Shown one piece after another: positions 8,722 through 16,417 of a DNA stretch of 64,000 nt. The position numbers were made by a program, and so were the translations under genes. Position 1 is the first letter of the stretch. The number at the start of each line of letters is the position of its first letter. The stretch covers positions 372,001 to 436,000 of the forward strand of contig NZ_CP141945.1 of assembly GCF_035658495.1 (NCBI RefSeq), written 5' to 3'. The stretch is from Novosphingobium sp. RL4 (lineage in GTDB: Bacteria > Pseudomonadota > Alphaproteobacteria > Sphingomonadales > Sphingomonadaceae). The notes beneath the pieces were generated by a model. The model did no database searches. It was not told where the DNA came from and saw nothing but the letters and a program-made list of their open reading frames with translations.

Positions 8722-9645
8722 TCAGATGCTAGCCGAACAGATCGGACGTCCCGGCACCGGCATCTCCACCCGGTAAACGGTGCCGGTGCTCGATTCCGTG
8801 AAGTAGAGCCATTTGTTGCCCGGTCCGCCATATGCCGCATTGGTGGTATAGCGCCCTTCCGGCACATCGATCCGCAGCATCGGCTCGCCCCGATTGCTGA
8901 AAAGCCAGACCGCGCCGAAACCGACATGGCAGACGACGAGATTGTCATCCTCGTCGATCGTCAGTCCGTCCGGCCCGGAGCCGCCGGACATCTGGATATA
9001 GGTCCCCACCTTGCTGATCACCGCACCGTCGTTGACCAGTGGGCACCGCCAAACGGCATTGGCGCGGGTAACCGCCAGGAACAGCGCCGTCTCGGCCTTG
9101 TTCAGCACGAGCCCGTTGGGACTGGGAATCCGGTCCAGCAGCAATTCGGGCTGCGCCGTCCCGGCGCGCACGCGGAACAGCCGGCCATTGGGGTTCTGCC
9201 AGCCCGACTGGCCCTGGTCGGTGAAGTAGATATCGCCATTGCGCGCGATCGTCAGGTCGTTGCAGCCAAGGAAAGGTTCGAGCAGGTAGCGGTCGAACCA
9301 TGTTTCCGCCTTTCCGCTCTGCAAGTCGCAAACGACCATGCCCTTGTGATGGTCCGCCACCAGCAGCCGTCCATCGGCGAGGAACTTCATGCCGTTCGGC
9401 TGCCCATCGTATTCGAAACCCAGTTCGCAGGTTCCGTCGGGCGCGATCCGGAACAGCCGTCCCCAGGGAATATCGGTAACCCACAGGTTCCCCTGCGCAT
9501 CGAACACCGGTCCTTCGAGAAACACCGGCGCTGCCGCACCGTGAAGCTGGACCCTGGCCCATTCGGTCGTCTCGCCGTGCCGGCGGAATTTCTCGGGAAT
9601 ACGGCAGAAGGGTTCCGCCATGACGGCGGGCGGGGCAGCGAACAT
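8722..9645 (-). CDS. SMP-30/gluconolactonase-family protein
   Basis: A 307-residue six-bladed beta-propeller protein. Typical motifs are FLEGPVFDAQGNLWVTDIPWGRLFRI, the NDLTIARNGDIYFTDQG metal-site blade, PSPNGLVLNKAETALFLAV, and GGSGPDGLTIDEDDNLVV. The family hydrolyses sugar lactones or other esters using one divalent metal held by Glu, Asn and Asp. No convincing signal peptide is present. The ATG has GAGGAGA 7 nt upstream. It is divergent from a 2-hydroxyacid dehydrogenase across a 160-nt gap containing a GTATAC element, so the two may be co-regulated. The true lactone substrate is unknown. Confidence 0.9.
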   Translation of the reverse strand: MFAAPPAVMAEPFCRIPEKFRRHGETTEWARVQLHGAAAPVFLEGPVFDAQGNLWVTDIPWGRLFRIAPDGTCELGFEYDGQPNGMKFLADGRLLVADHHKGMVVCDLQSGKAETWFDRYLLEPFLGCNDLTIARNGDIYFTDQGQSGWQNPNGRLFRVRAGTAQPELLLDRIPSPNGLVLNKAETALFLAVTRANAVWRCPLVNDGAVISKVGTYIQMSGGSGPDGLTIDEDDNLVVCHVGFGAVWLFSNRGEPMLRIDVPEGRYTTNAAYGGPGNKWLYFTESSTGTVYRVEMPVPGRPICSASI

Positions 9646-9771
9646 CGCATTCTCCTCTCAGCCGATCGCCCGGACGAAAAACGGACAGATCGGATACATC
9701 TCTTTGCGGAAAGACCTAATAGGAGTTGACCGCGCGAGAAAGAGCTTTCACGAGACACTCAAGCCACAAAC

Positions 9772-9777
9772 GTATAC
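9772..9777. promoter_or_regulatory. GTATAC element in divergent promoter region
   Basis: GTATAC at 9772-9777 within ACGTATACAT, 28 nt upstream of the hydroxyacid dehydrogenase start and 126 nt from the divergent SMP-30 gene. The same hexamer sits in four other intergenic spaces here (11564, 20773, 20871, 57640). The hexamer alone is expected about six times per 64 kb at 65% GC, so only its placement is suggestive. Confidence 0.35.
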
Positions 9778-9805
9778 ATAATCGTCATGGAGAGGAGATT
9801 CAGCC

Positions 9806-10762
9806 GTGAGTTCCCGCGAACTCGTATGCATTATCGATCCTATCCACCCTATCGGCGTGGAAAGGCTGAGCGCCCGCCATGACATTATCGCTCCGGCGAA
9901 CTGGCGCGAGGACGCAAGGCTTCGCGAAACCAGCGTGATCGTCATCCGCACCAGCCCGTTGGGGCCGGAGATTTTCGGTGCGATGCCCCGCCTCAAGGCC
10001 ATCGTGAAACACGGTGCGGGCGTAGACAACATCGCCATTCCGGCAGCCAGCGCGCAGGGCGTGATGGTGGCCAACACGCCGGGCGGCAACAACTCCACCG
10101 CCGTGGCCGAAGGCGCGGTCTCGATGATGCTCTCGTTGCTGCGCCAGTCCCGCGAGATGGACGCACTGGTGCGCGGCAATCGCTGGGACGAGCGCTGGCA
10201 GATCCGCCTTGGAGACCTGACCGGCGCGAAAGTCGGACTGATCGGCTTCGGCCGCATCGCCCGCTGCGTCGCACGCATATGCAGCGCCGGTTTCGGAGCC
10301 GAAGTTGCGGCGTTCGATCCGATGGTGCCGGATGAGGACATGCGCGCCGCCGGGGTCGAACCTCTGCCCCTCGAACGGATTCTCCAGCGCGACATCGTCT
10401 CGATCCACACTCCGCTCAGCGAAGGCACGCGCAACCTGATCGACACTGTCGAACTCGGCCTGATGGCACCGCATGCGATCCTGGTGAACTGCTCGCGCGG
10501 GGGCATCGTCAATGAGGCCGCGCTCGCCGAGGCGCTCAGATCCGGCCAGATCGCGGGAGCCGGGATCGACGTTTTCGAAGCCGAACCGCCGTCCCCGGAC
10601 AACCCCTTGTTCGGCCTGACCAACTGCATGCTCTCACCGCATGTCGCCGGCGTCACCGAGGCGGGCATGAAGGACATGGCGCTCCACGTCGCCAGCGTCG
10701 TCGACTGCGTAAGCCGCGGAGAACGACCCGCGACCCTCCTCAATCCGGAGATTTCCGAATGA
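9806..10762 (+). CDS. D-isomer-specific 2-hydroxyacid dehydrogenase
   Basis: A 318-residue NAD(P)-dependent dehydrogenase of the phosphoglycerate-dehydrogenase-like family. The Rossmann motif is VGLIGFGRIARCV. The catalytic set is visible as NCSRGGIVNE (Arg), DVFEAEPP (Glu) and SPHVAGVT (His). The start is GTG 9806 with GGAGAGGAGA about 8 nt upstream. The family interconverts 2-oxo and D-2-hydroxy acids. Its stop overlaps the start of the RraA-like gene (ATGA, 10759-10762), so the products probably act in succession, for example on an aldol-type 2-oxo-4-hydroxy acid. The substrate is not deducible. Confidence 0.93.
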   Translation: MSSRELVCIIDPIHPIGVERLSARHDIIAPANWREDARLRETSVIVIRTSPLGPEIFGAMPRLKAIVKHGAGVDNIAIPAASAQGVMVANTPGGNNSTAVAEGAVSMMLSLLRQSREMDALVRGNRWDERWQIRLGDLTGAKVGLIGFGRIARCVARICSAGFGAEVAAFDPMVPDEDMRAAGVEPLPLERILQRDIVSIHTPLSEGTRNLIDTVELGLMAPHAILVNCSRGGIVNEAALAEALRSGQIAGAGIDVFEAEPPSPDNPLFGLTNCMLSPHVAGVTEAGMKDMALHVASVVDCVSRGERPATLLNPEISE

Positions 10763-11481
10763 CCGCTCCGCTCAAGTCCGTGATCTACAAGCGTATCCCC
10801 CGGCCCGATCCCGAGCTTGTGGCCCGCGCAGCCCGGTTCGGCGTGGCCGATCTTCACGAAGGCCTTGGCGAGATCGCCGGCCGCATGTGCCTGATGAGCC
10901 CTGCGATGGCGCCCATCTCCCCCGGCCAGAAGCTCTGCGGCCCCGCCGTCACGGCGTGGAATTTTCCCGGCGACAATCTTGCCATTCACGCAGCTCTCTA
11001 CGTGGCGGAAGCCGGCGACGTGCTGGTGCTGACGAATGGCGGCGGCCATCAAGGGGCGCTTTGGGGTGACGTGGCCTGCACTTACGCTCGCCGCAAAGGC
11101 CTTGCCGGCACTGTCGTCCATGGCGCCATGCGCGACGTCGATGCCATTCGCGAGCTCGACTACCCGGTCTGGTCCACGGCCGTTTCCGTCGAGCATCCGA
11201 AGAAACGCGGCCCGGTTGCGGTCAACGTGCCGCTGGTGGCGGACGGCGTACTGGTCGAACCGGGCGACGTCGTGGTCGGCGATTCCGACGGAGTGCTCGT
11301 CATCCCGCGCGCCCACCTTCTGCAAACGGTTGAAAGCGCGGAGAAACGCGCGGCTGCCGAAGTCGAGTTCCGCCGCCGCATCGGCGAGGGCGAAGTGCTG
11401 TTCGAGGTGCTCGGCATGGACAAGGTCATCGCCGATCTCGGCATCGAAATTCACGACTGCACCTGGGGAGGGGACCTCTAG
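10759..11481 (+). CDS. RraA-like 4-hydroxy-2-oxoacid aldolase/decarboxylase
   Basis: A 240-residue protein of the RraA / 4-hydroxy-4-methyl-2-oxoglutarate aldolase family. The metal and substrate site is recognisable as NGGGHQGALWGDVACTYA and VVHGAMRDVDAIRELDYPVW, where the Arg-Asp pair binds substrate and metal. In this family members without RNase E-binding context are class II pyruvate aldolases that also decarboxylate oxaloacetate. Coupling to a 2-hydroxyacid dehydrogenase by a 4-nt overlap supports a catabolic aldolase role here. A GC-rich hairpin follows, and the next genes are separated by 163 nt. Confidence 0.9.
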   Translation: MTAPLKSVIYKRIPRPDPELVARAARFGVADLHEGLGEIAGRMCLMSPAMAPISPGQKLCGPAVTAWNFPGDNLAIHAALYVAEAGDVLVLTNGGGHQGALWGDVACTYARRKGLAGTVVHGAMRDVDAIRELDYPVWSTAVSVEHPKKRGPVAVNVPLVADGVLVEPGDVVVGDSDGVLVIPRAHLLQTVESAEKRAAAEVEFRRRIGEGEVLFEVLGMDKVIADLGIEIHDCTWGGDL

Positions 11482-11495
11482 GAGGTCCGGCAGGG

Positions 11496-11529
11496 GCGGC
11501 CGGGGCCGGCTTGCGCCGGTTCCGGCCGC
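11496..11529 (+). terminator. Long GC-rich hairpin after the aldolase gene
   Basis: GCGGCCGG (11496-11503), GG, CCGGC, a TTGC loop, GCCGG, TT, CCGGCCGC (11522-11529): a 13-bp stem with a symmetric 2-nt internal mismatch. No T-tract follows. It may terminate or attenuate the dehydrogenase-aldolase transcript before the monooxygenase operon. Confidence 0.55.
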
Positions 11530-11562
11530 ATCCCCCGCCTACGGGATACAGGCGCGAAAACT

Positions 11563-11570
11563 TGTATACA
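11563..11570. promoter_or_regulatory. TGTATACA palindrome upstream of the LLM monooxygenase
   Basis: Perfect 8-bp palindrome TGTATACA at 11563-11570, 73 nt before the monooxygenase start, inside a short AT-rich segment (AAAACTTGTATACATTAAAA). It shares the GTATAC core with sites at 9772, 20773, 20871 and 57640. It is a candidate operator; which regulator binds is not known. Confidence 0.4.
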
Positions 11571-11643
11571 TTAAAAAAGGTCCAGACATGCCTTTCGGCC
11601 CGCCGGACCTGCACTTCAGATTGCGAGAGAGGGAACCGGCGCC

Positions 11644-12954
11644 ATGACGAGCAAGCAGATTCATCTGGTCAGCTTCCAGATCCATTCGCCGATCAATCAT
11701 ACCGTGCTGAGCTGGGCCGCGCCCGGCGATACCCGGCTCTCCGCGATGAGCGACCTCAAGGCCTGGCAAAGCCTCGTTCGCACGCTTGAGCGCGGGAAGT
11801 TCGACGGGCTGTTCTTCGCCGACACGCCCGGCGTGTTCGACCGCTATAGAGACAGCCACGAGGACGCGGTGAAGTACGGCGTGTGCTGGCCCAGCCACGA
11901 TCCTGTCGTACTGCTTTCCGCCCTTGCCGCCGCCACCGAACATCTCGGCCTGGCAACCACGATGTCGACAAGTTCCTATCGCCCCTGGTCGATCGTGCGC
12001 CAGCTCTCGACGCTGGACTACCTGTCCGGCGGACGTGTCGGCTGGAATATCGTCACCGGCCACTTGCGCGGCGAACATCGCGCGCTGGGCCTCGAACAGC
12101 TCGAACATGACCGCCGATACGATGCTGCCGACGAATATATGGAGATCTGCTACCGGCTCTGGGATTCCATCGGCGAAGGCGCGATCCTGGCCGACCGCGA
12201 ACGCGGCATCTATGCCGATCCCGACAAGGTGAAGTTCGTCGACTTCAACGGTGAATTCCACAAGTGCCACACGGTCGGCCCGGTCCTGCCTTCGCCGCAG
12301 CGTCGCCCGGTGCTGTTCCAGGCCGGAACCTCCGGGCGGGGGCTGCGCTTCGGCATCGAGCACGGCGACGTGGTGTTCGCGATCCAGCCGAATCTGCCGG
12401 GAATGCAGCGCTACATGCGGCAACTCGAAGAAGCCGCTTCCGGTCTTGGCCGCAAAACCCCGGGCGTGCTGTTTGGCGTGCAGCCGATCCTCGGCGGCAC
12501 CGAGGAGGAAGCCCAGCGCCATCTCGACGACCTGATCGAACGCTTGCCACTCGACGGTTGCCTTGCCCGCCTTTCCGGCACGATGGGCGTGGACTTCTCC
12601 GGCATCGAACTGGACCAGCCGATGCAGGAACAGGCGACCCAGGCTTCGCAGGGGCTGATGAAGGCCTTTACCTCGGTTCTGGGCGACAGGCCCTTCACCT
12701 TGCGCGAAGTGGCCATCAAGTGGGGTCTTGCCGTCGGCATGCCGCAGCTCGTGGGCACGCCCGACCAAGTCGCCGACAAACTGGAAAGCATCTGGCGCGA
12801 AACCGGCTGCCACGGCTTCAACCTCACTCCTACGGTCATGGCTTCCTCAGTAGAAGGTTTTGTCGACGAGGTGGTGCCGATCCTGCAGAAGCGCGGGATC
12901 TATCGCACGGAATACGAAGGCACGACGTTCGCCAGAAATCTCGGGCTGAACTGA
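11644..12954 (+). CDS. LLM-class flavin-dependent monooxygenase (NtaA/SnaA/DszA-like)
   Basis: A 436-residue bacterial-luciferase-like monooxygenase. Characteristic stretches are the N-terminal strand IHLVSFQIHSPINHT, FDGLFFADTPGVFDRY, TMSTSSYRPWSIVRQLSTLD, then GGRVGWNIVTGH and LFQAGTSGRGLRFG, all typical of the NtaA/SnaA/DszA subgroup. These enzymes use FMNH2 from a separate reductase to oxidise small molecules such as aminopolycarboxylates, sulfones or nitriles. No flavin reductase gene is adjacent. Its stop shares one base with the start of the next gene (TGATG), so it is probably co-translated with the FMN 2-hydroxyacid oxidase. Confidence 0.93.
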   Translation: MTSKQIHLVSFQIHSPINHTVLSWAAPGDTRLSAMSDLKAWQSLVRTLERGKFDGLFFADTPGVFDRYRDSHEDAVKYGVCWPSHDPVVLLSALAAATEHLGLATTMSTSSYRPWSIVRQLSTLDYLSGGRVGWNIVTGHLRGEHRALGLEQLEHDRRYDAADEYMEICYRLWDSIGEGAILADRERGIYADPDKVKFVDFNGEFHKCHTVGPVLPSPQRRPVLFQAGTSGRGLRFGIEHGDVVFAIQPNLPGMQRYMRQLEEAASGLGRKTPGVLFGVQPILGGTEEEAQRHLDDLIERLPLDGCLARLSGTMGVDFSGIELDQPMQEQATQASQGLMKAFTSVLGDRPFTLREVAIKWGLAVGMPQLVGTPDQVADKLESIWRETGCHGFNLTPTVMASSVEGFVDEVVPILQKRGIYRTEYEGTTFARNLGLN

Positions 12955-14126
12955 TGGCCGCCATCGCCGAACGCGCGCACAATATACCCCAGCTTCGCGA
13001 CCTCGCCCGCCGCCGCCTGCCACGCGCGATATGGGAGTTCGTGGAGCGGGGAACCGAAGACGATCTCCTGATCGGGCGGAACCCCGATGCCCTGCGCGCC
13101 GTGCAACTCCTGCCGCGCACCCTGCGCGACGTCTCCGCGCGTTCCGCAGAAATTACGCTGTTCGGGCGCCGCCAGCCGCTCCCACTGGTGATCGCACCCA
13201 CCGGGGTAGCGGATCTCATGTGGCACCGCGGCGAACGCGCCATCGCGAAAGCCGCGGCAACAGCGGGCATTCCCTTCACGCAGACCACTAGTTCCACCAC
13301 CAGCTTCGCCGAGATCGCCAAAGTGGCCTCGTGCGGGCACTGGATGCAGATGTACCTCTGGGAAAGGCGCGACCTGTCGTGGCAGGTCGTCGATGCCGCA
13401 CGGGAAAACGGCGCGGAAGTCCTGGTGCTGACAGTGGATACGCCGCTCTGGCCGCTGCGCGAATTCAACCGCAGGGCCGGCATGTCGAACCCGGTGCGCC
13501 CGAACGCCCGCCTCGTCGGCGATTTCCTGCGCCGACCGCGCTGGCTCGCCTCGGTCATGGGCCGCTACATGCTGGAGGGCGGCTTGCCGCAGTTCGCCAA
13601 TTATCCGGCGGAAGTCGGCGGACGGATCACCGGCAAGGTCTCCCGCGTCGCCAATTCCGCCTCGGTCGACTGGAAGGACGTGGCCGAACTGCGCCGCCGC
13701 TGGCCCGGCAAACTCGTGCTCAAGGGCCTGCTCCATCCCGACGATGCGCGGATGGCAGTGGATCACGGCGTGGACGGTATCGCCGTATCCAACCATGGCG
13801 GGCGCAATTTCGATTCCTCGCCGCCCGCTATCACCGCACTCGGCGATATCGTCGATGCCGTGGCAGGGCGCGCAGCAGTCCTGTTCGACAGTGGCATCCG
13901 GCGCGGCGCAGACGTGCTGAAAGCCATGGCGATCGGCGCGGACGCGGTGATGGTAGGCCGTGCGACGCTCTATGGCTGCGCCGCCGCTGGCGAGGCAGGA
14001 GCCCGACATGCGCTGACGTTGCTCGCGAACGAGATAGACGTGGGCATGGCCATGCTGGGCGTGAACCGGCTGAACCAGCTTGACCGCAGCTTCCTGATGC
14101 CCGGAACCGCCGGGTTGCTGCGCTGA
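12954..14126 (+). CDS. FMN-dependent alpha-hydroxy-acid oxidase/dehydrogenase (LldD-like)
   Basis: A 390-residue TIM-barrel flavoprotein. Motifs are FVERGTEDD, LLPRTLRDVSARS, PLVIAPTGVADLMWHRGE, MQMYLWERRD, VLTVDTP, LVLKGLLHPDDARMAVDHG, and SNHGGRNFDSSPPAI with the catalytic His near residue 281 and following Arg. It oxidises an L-2-hydroxy acid to the 2-oxo acid. The start is ATG 12954 in the TGATG junction with the monooxygenase. The frame stays open further upstream, but that stretch is the shadow of the preceding gene. The pairing suggests the monooxygenase product, or a derivative, is a 2-hydroxy acid. Confidence 0.93.
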   Translation: MAAIAERAHNIPQLRDLARRRLPRAIWEFVERGTEDDLLIGRNPDALRAVQLLPRTLRDVSARSAEITLFGRRQPLPLVIAPTGVADLMWHRGERAIAKAAATAGIPFTQTTSSTTSFAEIAKVASCGHWMQMYLWERRDLSWQVVDAARENGAEVLVLTVDTPLWPLREFNRRAGMSNPVRPNARLVGDFLRRPRWLASVMGRYMLEGGLPQFANYPAEVGGRITGKVSRVANSASVDWKDVAELRRRWPGKLVLKGLLHPDDARMAVDHGVDGIAVSNHGGRNFDSSPPAITALGDIVDAVAGRAAVLFDSGIRRGADVLKAMAIGADAVMVGRATLYGCAAAGEAGARHALTLLANEIDVGMAMLGVNRLNQLDRSFLMPGTAGLLR

Positions 14127-14130
14127 AACG

Positions 14131-14163
14131 AAAACCCCCGGCGGCATTTCTGCCAACCGGGGG
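14131..14163 (-). terminator. Terminator of the Gly-rich protein gene
   Basis: Hairpin CCCCCGG (14135-14141) with CCGGGGG (14157-14163) plus an inner GGCA/TGCC pairing. On the minus strand it is followed by TTTT (14134-14131), CG, TTT, so it suits termination of the minus-strand gene at 14222; it may also serve the plus-strand oxidase gene. Confidence 0.75.
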
Positions 14164-14221
14164 CTCGCACCGTCATGAGCCGATCATCGGCCCCGTCGGT
14201 GCGCGGGGGGTATTGTCAGGT

Positions 14222-14950
14222 TCAATTGCCGCTGGCGCTCGCGCCAAGGTTGACCGAGGCGCCGGAGGCCGAGCGCGAGGCTCCTGCCGAACCCGAGGCG
14301 GCAGCATTGTGTTCGGCCGCACCGGCATTGGCGGAACCATTGCCCGATCCCTGGGCCTGCGCACTCTGAACTGCGGAGGCAGTTTCGCCGGCACGGTCAC
14401 GCGCGCCGGATGCGGCGGAAGAAAGCTGTTGTCCGGCTGCGCTTCGGGCATTGCCGAGCGTCGATGCCGCATCACCCGGCAGCGTTCCCGCTGACAGCAC
14501 GCCATCGGCCGCGCCACTGCCGGAAAGCATGGCGCCCGAGGCGGTGCGGCTTGCTGTTCCGCTCGCGGTGCCGCTTCCCGTGGCGCCGAGCGATCCCGCC
14601 GAACCGCCCAGATTGCCTGCCGCGCCCGATGCCGTATCGCGGACCGCCGAAGTGTCCGGCGCGGAGATCGATGGCGCGCTCACCGACTTGCGGGCTCGTC
14701 CCTCGCCGCTGCCCCTGGCCGAAGACGTGACCGAACGCGTGGTTCGCGACACACCGATGTCGCCCGCGCCGCTACCCGCGCCGCCGATCGAACTCCCGAC
14801 CGAACCAATGCTGCCTCCGAGCGAACCGCCCAGGGAACCACCCAGCGAGCCGCCCAGTCCGCCGCCGCCCAGCAATTGGGCATTGGCAGTGCCGCTAACG
14901 GCTACGATGGCGAAAACGGTGATGGCCGTACCGAAAGAGAGCTTCTTCAT
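14222..14950 (-). CDS. Exported Gly/Ser/Ala-rich low-complexity protein
   Basis: A 242-residue protein of no recognised family. The start chosen is ATG 14950 (MKKLSFGTAITVFAIVAVSG), preceded by a GAGGAAGG-type ribosome site. Starting further upstream would bury the signal peptide. A clean signal peptide ends at TANAQ. It is followed by a tandem GGSL repeat (LGGSLGGSLGGSLGGSIG) and then long Gly/Ser/Ala/Thr-rich sequence with scattered Arg, one Ser-Ala-Pro patch and no Cys. It may be a disordered envelope or surface protein. A promoter motif shared with the adjacent ECF sigma gene (15018-15044) suggests it belongs to that regulon. Confidence 0.7.
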   Translation of the reverse strand: MKKLSFGTAITVFAIVAVSGTANAQLLGGGGLGGSLGGSLGGSLGGSIGSVGSSIGGAGSGAGDIGVSRTTRSVTSSARGSGEGRARKSVSAPSISAPDTSAVRDTASGAAGNLGGSAGSLGATGSGTASGTASRTASGAMLSGSGAADGVLSAGTLPGDAASTLGNARSAAGQQLSSAASGARDRAGETASAVQSAQAQGSGNGSANAGAAEHNAAASGSAGASRSASGASVNLGASASGN

Positions 14951-15017
14951 GATTTCGTTCCTTCCTCTTGTCGTACCTGCCGCCAGGGCATCTCGCCTTG
15001 CCGGGGTGTCTGTGAGA

Positions 15018-15044
15018 GGAACGGATGGCCATTGCGCTTTCATC
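15018..15044 (-). promoter_or_regulatory. Putative ECF-sigma promoter of the Gly-rich protein gene
   Basis: On the minus strand, GATGAAAG (15044-15037), 13 nt, then CGTTCC (15023-15018). The element at the sigma gene (GATGAAAC, 13 nt, CGTTTC) has the same elements and spacing. It lies 67 nt upstream of the ATG at 14950. It is also embedded in a 7-bp inverted repeat, ACGGATG (15021-15027) and CATCCGT (15041-15047). Confidence 0.6.
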
Positions 15045-15086
15045 CGTGACGAAGGCGATTTTTATAAAAAAATTCCGCGCGGCCTC

Positions 15087-16334
15087 TTATGTACCCGAAC
15101 GGCAGATCATGCAGAGCACGCCCCGTCCAGTCTGGCGCGATGCGCCGAATGCCTCGGAATTCGCGGCTTCAAGAGCCGAAGCGGCACTCCTGCCCTGCGC
15201 CATGCGAGCCGCGATGCGGGACGCCGCTAGAGGAGCGGCGAAGGACGTGCCCCGCAAACCGATGCGTCCCTTGGCAGGAACGATTGCCGACATGTCCGCG
15301 CCGGGAGCAGCATAATCCAGGTGGGATGCCCGTCCGGCCTCGATCAGCACCCGGCCCCGACCGTCCACTCCGGTCACCGCGACAACACCGGGATAGGACG
15401 CCGGGTAGGCAGGAGGCGCAGCGGCGCCGTCATTGCCGACGGCGGCGACCACCGCCATCCCTTTCGCGCGGGCAGCCGCCACCGCCCGCGCCAGCAACGG
15501 ATTGACAGGCCCGACCAGGCTGATCGACACGACCGGCACCCCCTGCCCCGCCATCCAGCCAAGCGCGCGCGCGATAGCAAGGGCATTGCCGCCAGCCGGG
15601 TCCGAACCGTAGACATCGGCACCATAGATCCGCGCCGATCCTGCACTCTTGAGCAGCGAGGCGATCGCAGAAGCATGCTCACTGCCTTTGGGGGCGCCGC
15701 TGGCGAAACCGCGCTGAGCGACAAGCCGATCCGAGCCCGCAATCGCACCATCGATAACGCCGACCGTTCCCCCTCGTGGCAGCGCCGGCGTAGCAGGCTT
15801 CGCATTGGTCCCACCGGCGCCCACGCCTGACGGGAAATGAATCTGGTCAGCCGTGATCTCGCGGCCTGGCAGCGCCCGGCGCAAGATCTTGAGCCCGCGG
15901 GCGAGCGATTGCCCGGCGGGGACGGAAAGCCGCGCATAAGCGATGCCGAGATCCTCGATCACACCTTGCTCGATCGGCAGGAATCCCCGGTCCCGCGCGA
16001 GGGCAAGGCTGGCAGGGTCGGGATCGAGCAACAGTACCTCTCCGGCGCGGGCCGGTTCATGGCGATCATCCCAGTCCACCGCTCCCCGGCTTGCCATGAC
16101 CAAGCCTTCCAGACGCGCGATACGCGCCTGCGCAAGTTGGCGCGCGCTGCGCTCGATTGTCGAGGTTGGCGCCAGTGCTCGATCCGTCAATTCCTGCGCG
16201 GCATCGCCAACCCGCCCCAAAGTGCCGAGCGGATCAATCCCGCCGGGAAGCGAAAGCTGTGCCTGCGCCGGCCCCGTCAGGGCCAGGAGCAGCGAGGCCA
16301 GCAATGCGTATGGTGTCTTCCCGCGCGGTATCAT
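15087..16334 (-). CDS. Exported S8-family (subtilisin-like) serine protease
   Basis: A 415-residue protein from ATG 16334. A signal peptide (residues 1-26, ending TGPAQAQ) directs it to the periplasm. The S8 triad is visible as Asp195 in VGVIDGAI, His220 in GSEHASAIASLL and Ser364 in GLRGTSFAAPLAA, with oxyanion Asn301 in AAVGNDG. Residues about 30-180 form a non-catalytic N-terminal region with no clear family. An in-frame ATG at 16385 would lie inside the sigma-type promoter repeat, which argues for 16334. It is divergent from the ECF sigma gene and shares its symmetric promoter, so it is probably made when that sigma factor is active. Confidence 0.9.
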   Translation of the reverse strand: MIPRGKTPYALLASLLLALTGPAQAQLSLPGGIDPLGTLGRVGDAAQELTDRALAPTSTIERSARQLAQARIARLEGLVMASRGAVDWDDRHEPARAGEVLLLDPDPASLALARDRGFLPIEQGVIEDLGIAYARLSVPAGQSLARGLKILRRALPGREITADQIHFPSGVGAGGTNAKPATPALPRGGTVGVIDGAIAGSDRLVAQRGFASGAPKGSEHASAIASLLKSAGSARIYGADVYGSDPAGGNALAIARALGWMAGQGVPVVSISLVGPVNPLLARAVAAARAKGMAVVAAVGNDGAAAPPAYPASYPGVVAVTGVDGRGRVLIEAGRASHLDYAAPGADMSAIVPAKGRIGLRGTSFAAPLAASRIAARMAQGRSAASALEAANSEAFGASRQTGRGVLCMICRSGT

Positions 16335-16367
16335 CAGTGGTCCGATAGCAAAAATAAATGGCGTCAG

Positions 16368-16401
16368 GGGATGAAACGGTGGCATCGGGACGTTTCATCC
16401 C
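16368..16401. promoter_or_regulatory. Palindromic divergent ECF promoter (sigma gene and S8 protease)
   Basis: Perfect 11-bp inverted repeat GGGATGAAACG (16368-16378) and CGTTTCATCCC (16391-16401), separated by 12 nt. Read on either strand it gives GATGAAAC-N13-CGTTTC, so one symmetric element provides overlapping promoters in both directions. The -10-like boxes lie about 22 nt from the sigma start (16418) and 39 nt from the protease start (16334). Confidence 0.65.
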
Positions 16402-16417
16402 GGGACATGGCAATTCG

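Noticed and set aside
12264..12953. In-frame upstream extension of the FMN 2-hydroxyacid oxidase
   Set aside because: It overlaps the whole C-terminal half of the LLM monooxygenase in another frame, reads as Arg/Pro-rich noise, and the natural start is the TGATG junction at 12954.
14810..14880. Array-like 12-bp repeats, considered as CRISPR or intergenic repeat
   Set aside because: They are in-frame codons for the GGSL repeat of the exported Gly-rich protein, with no spacers.
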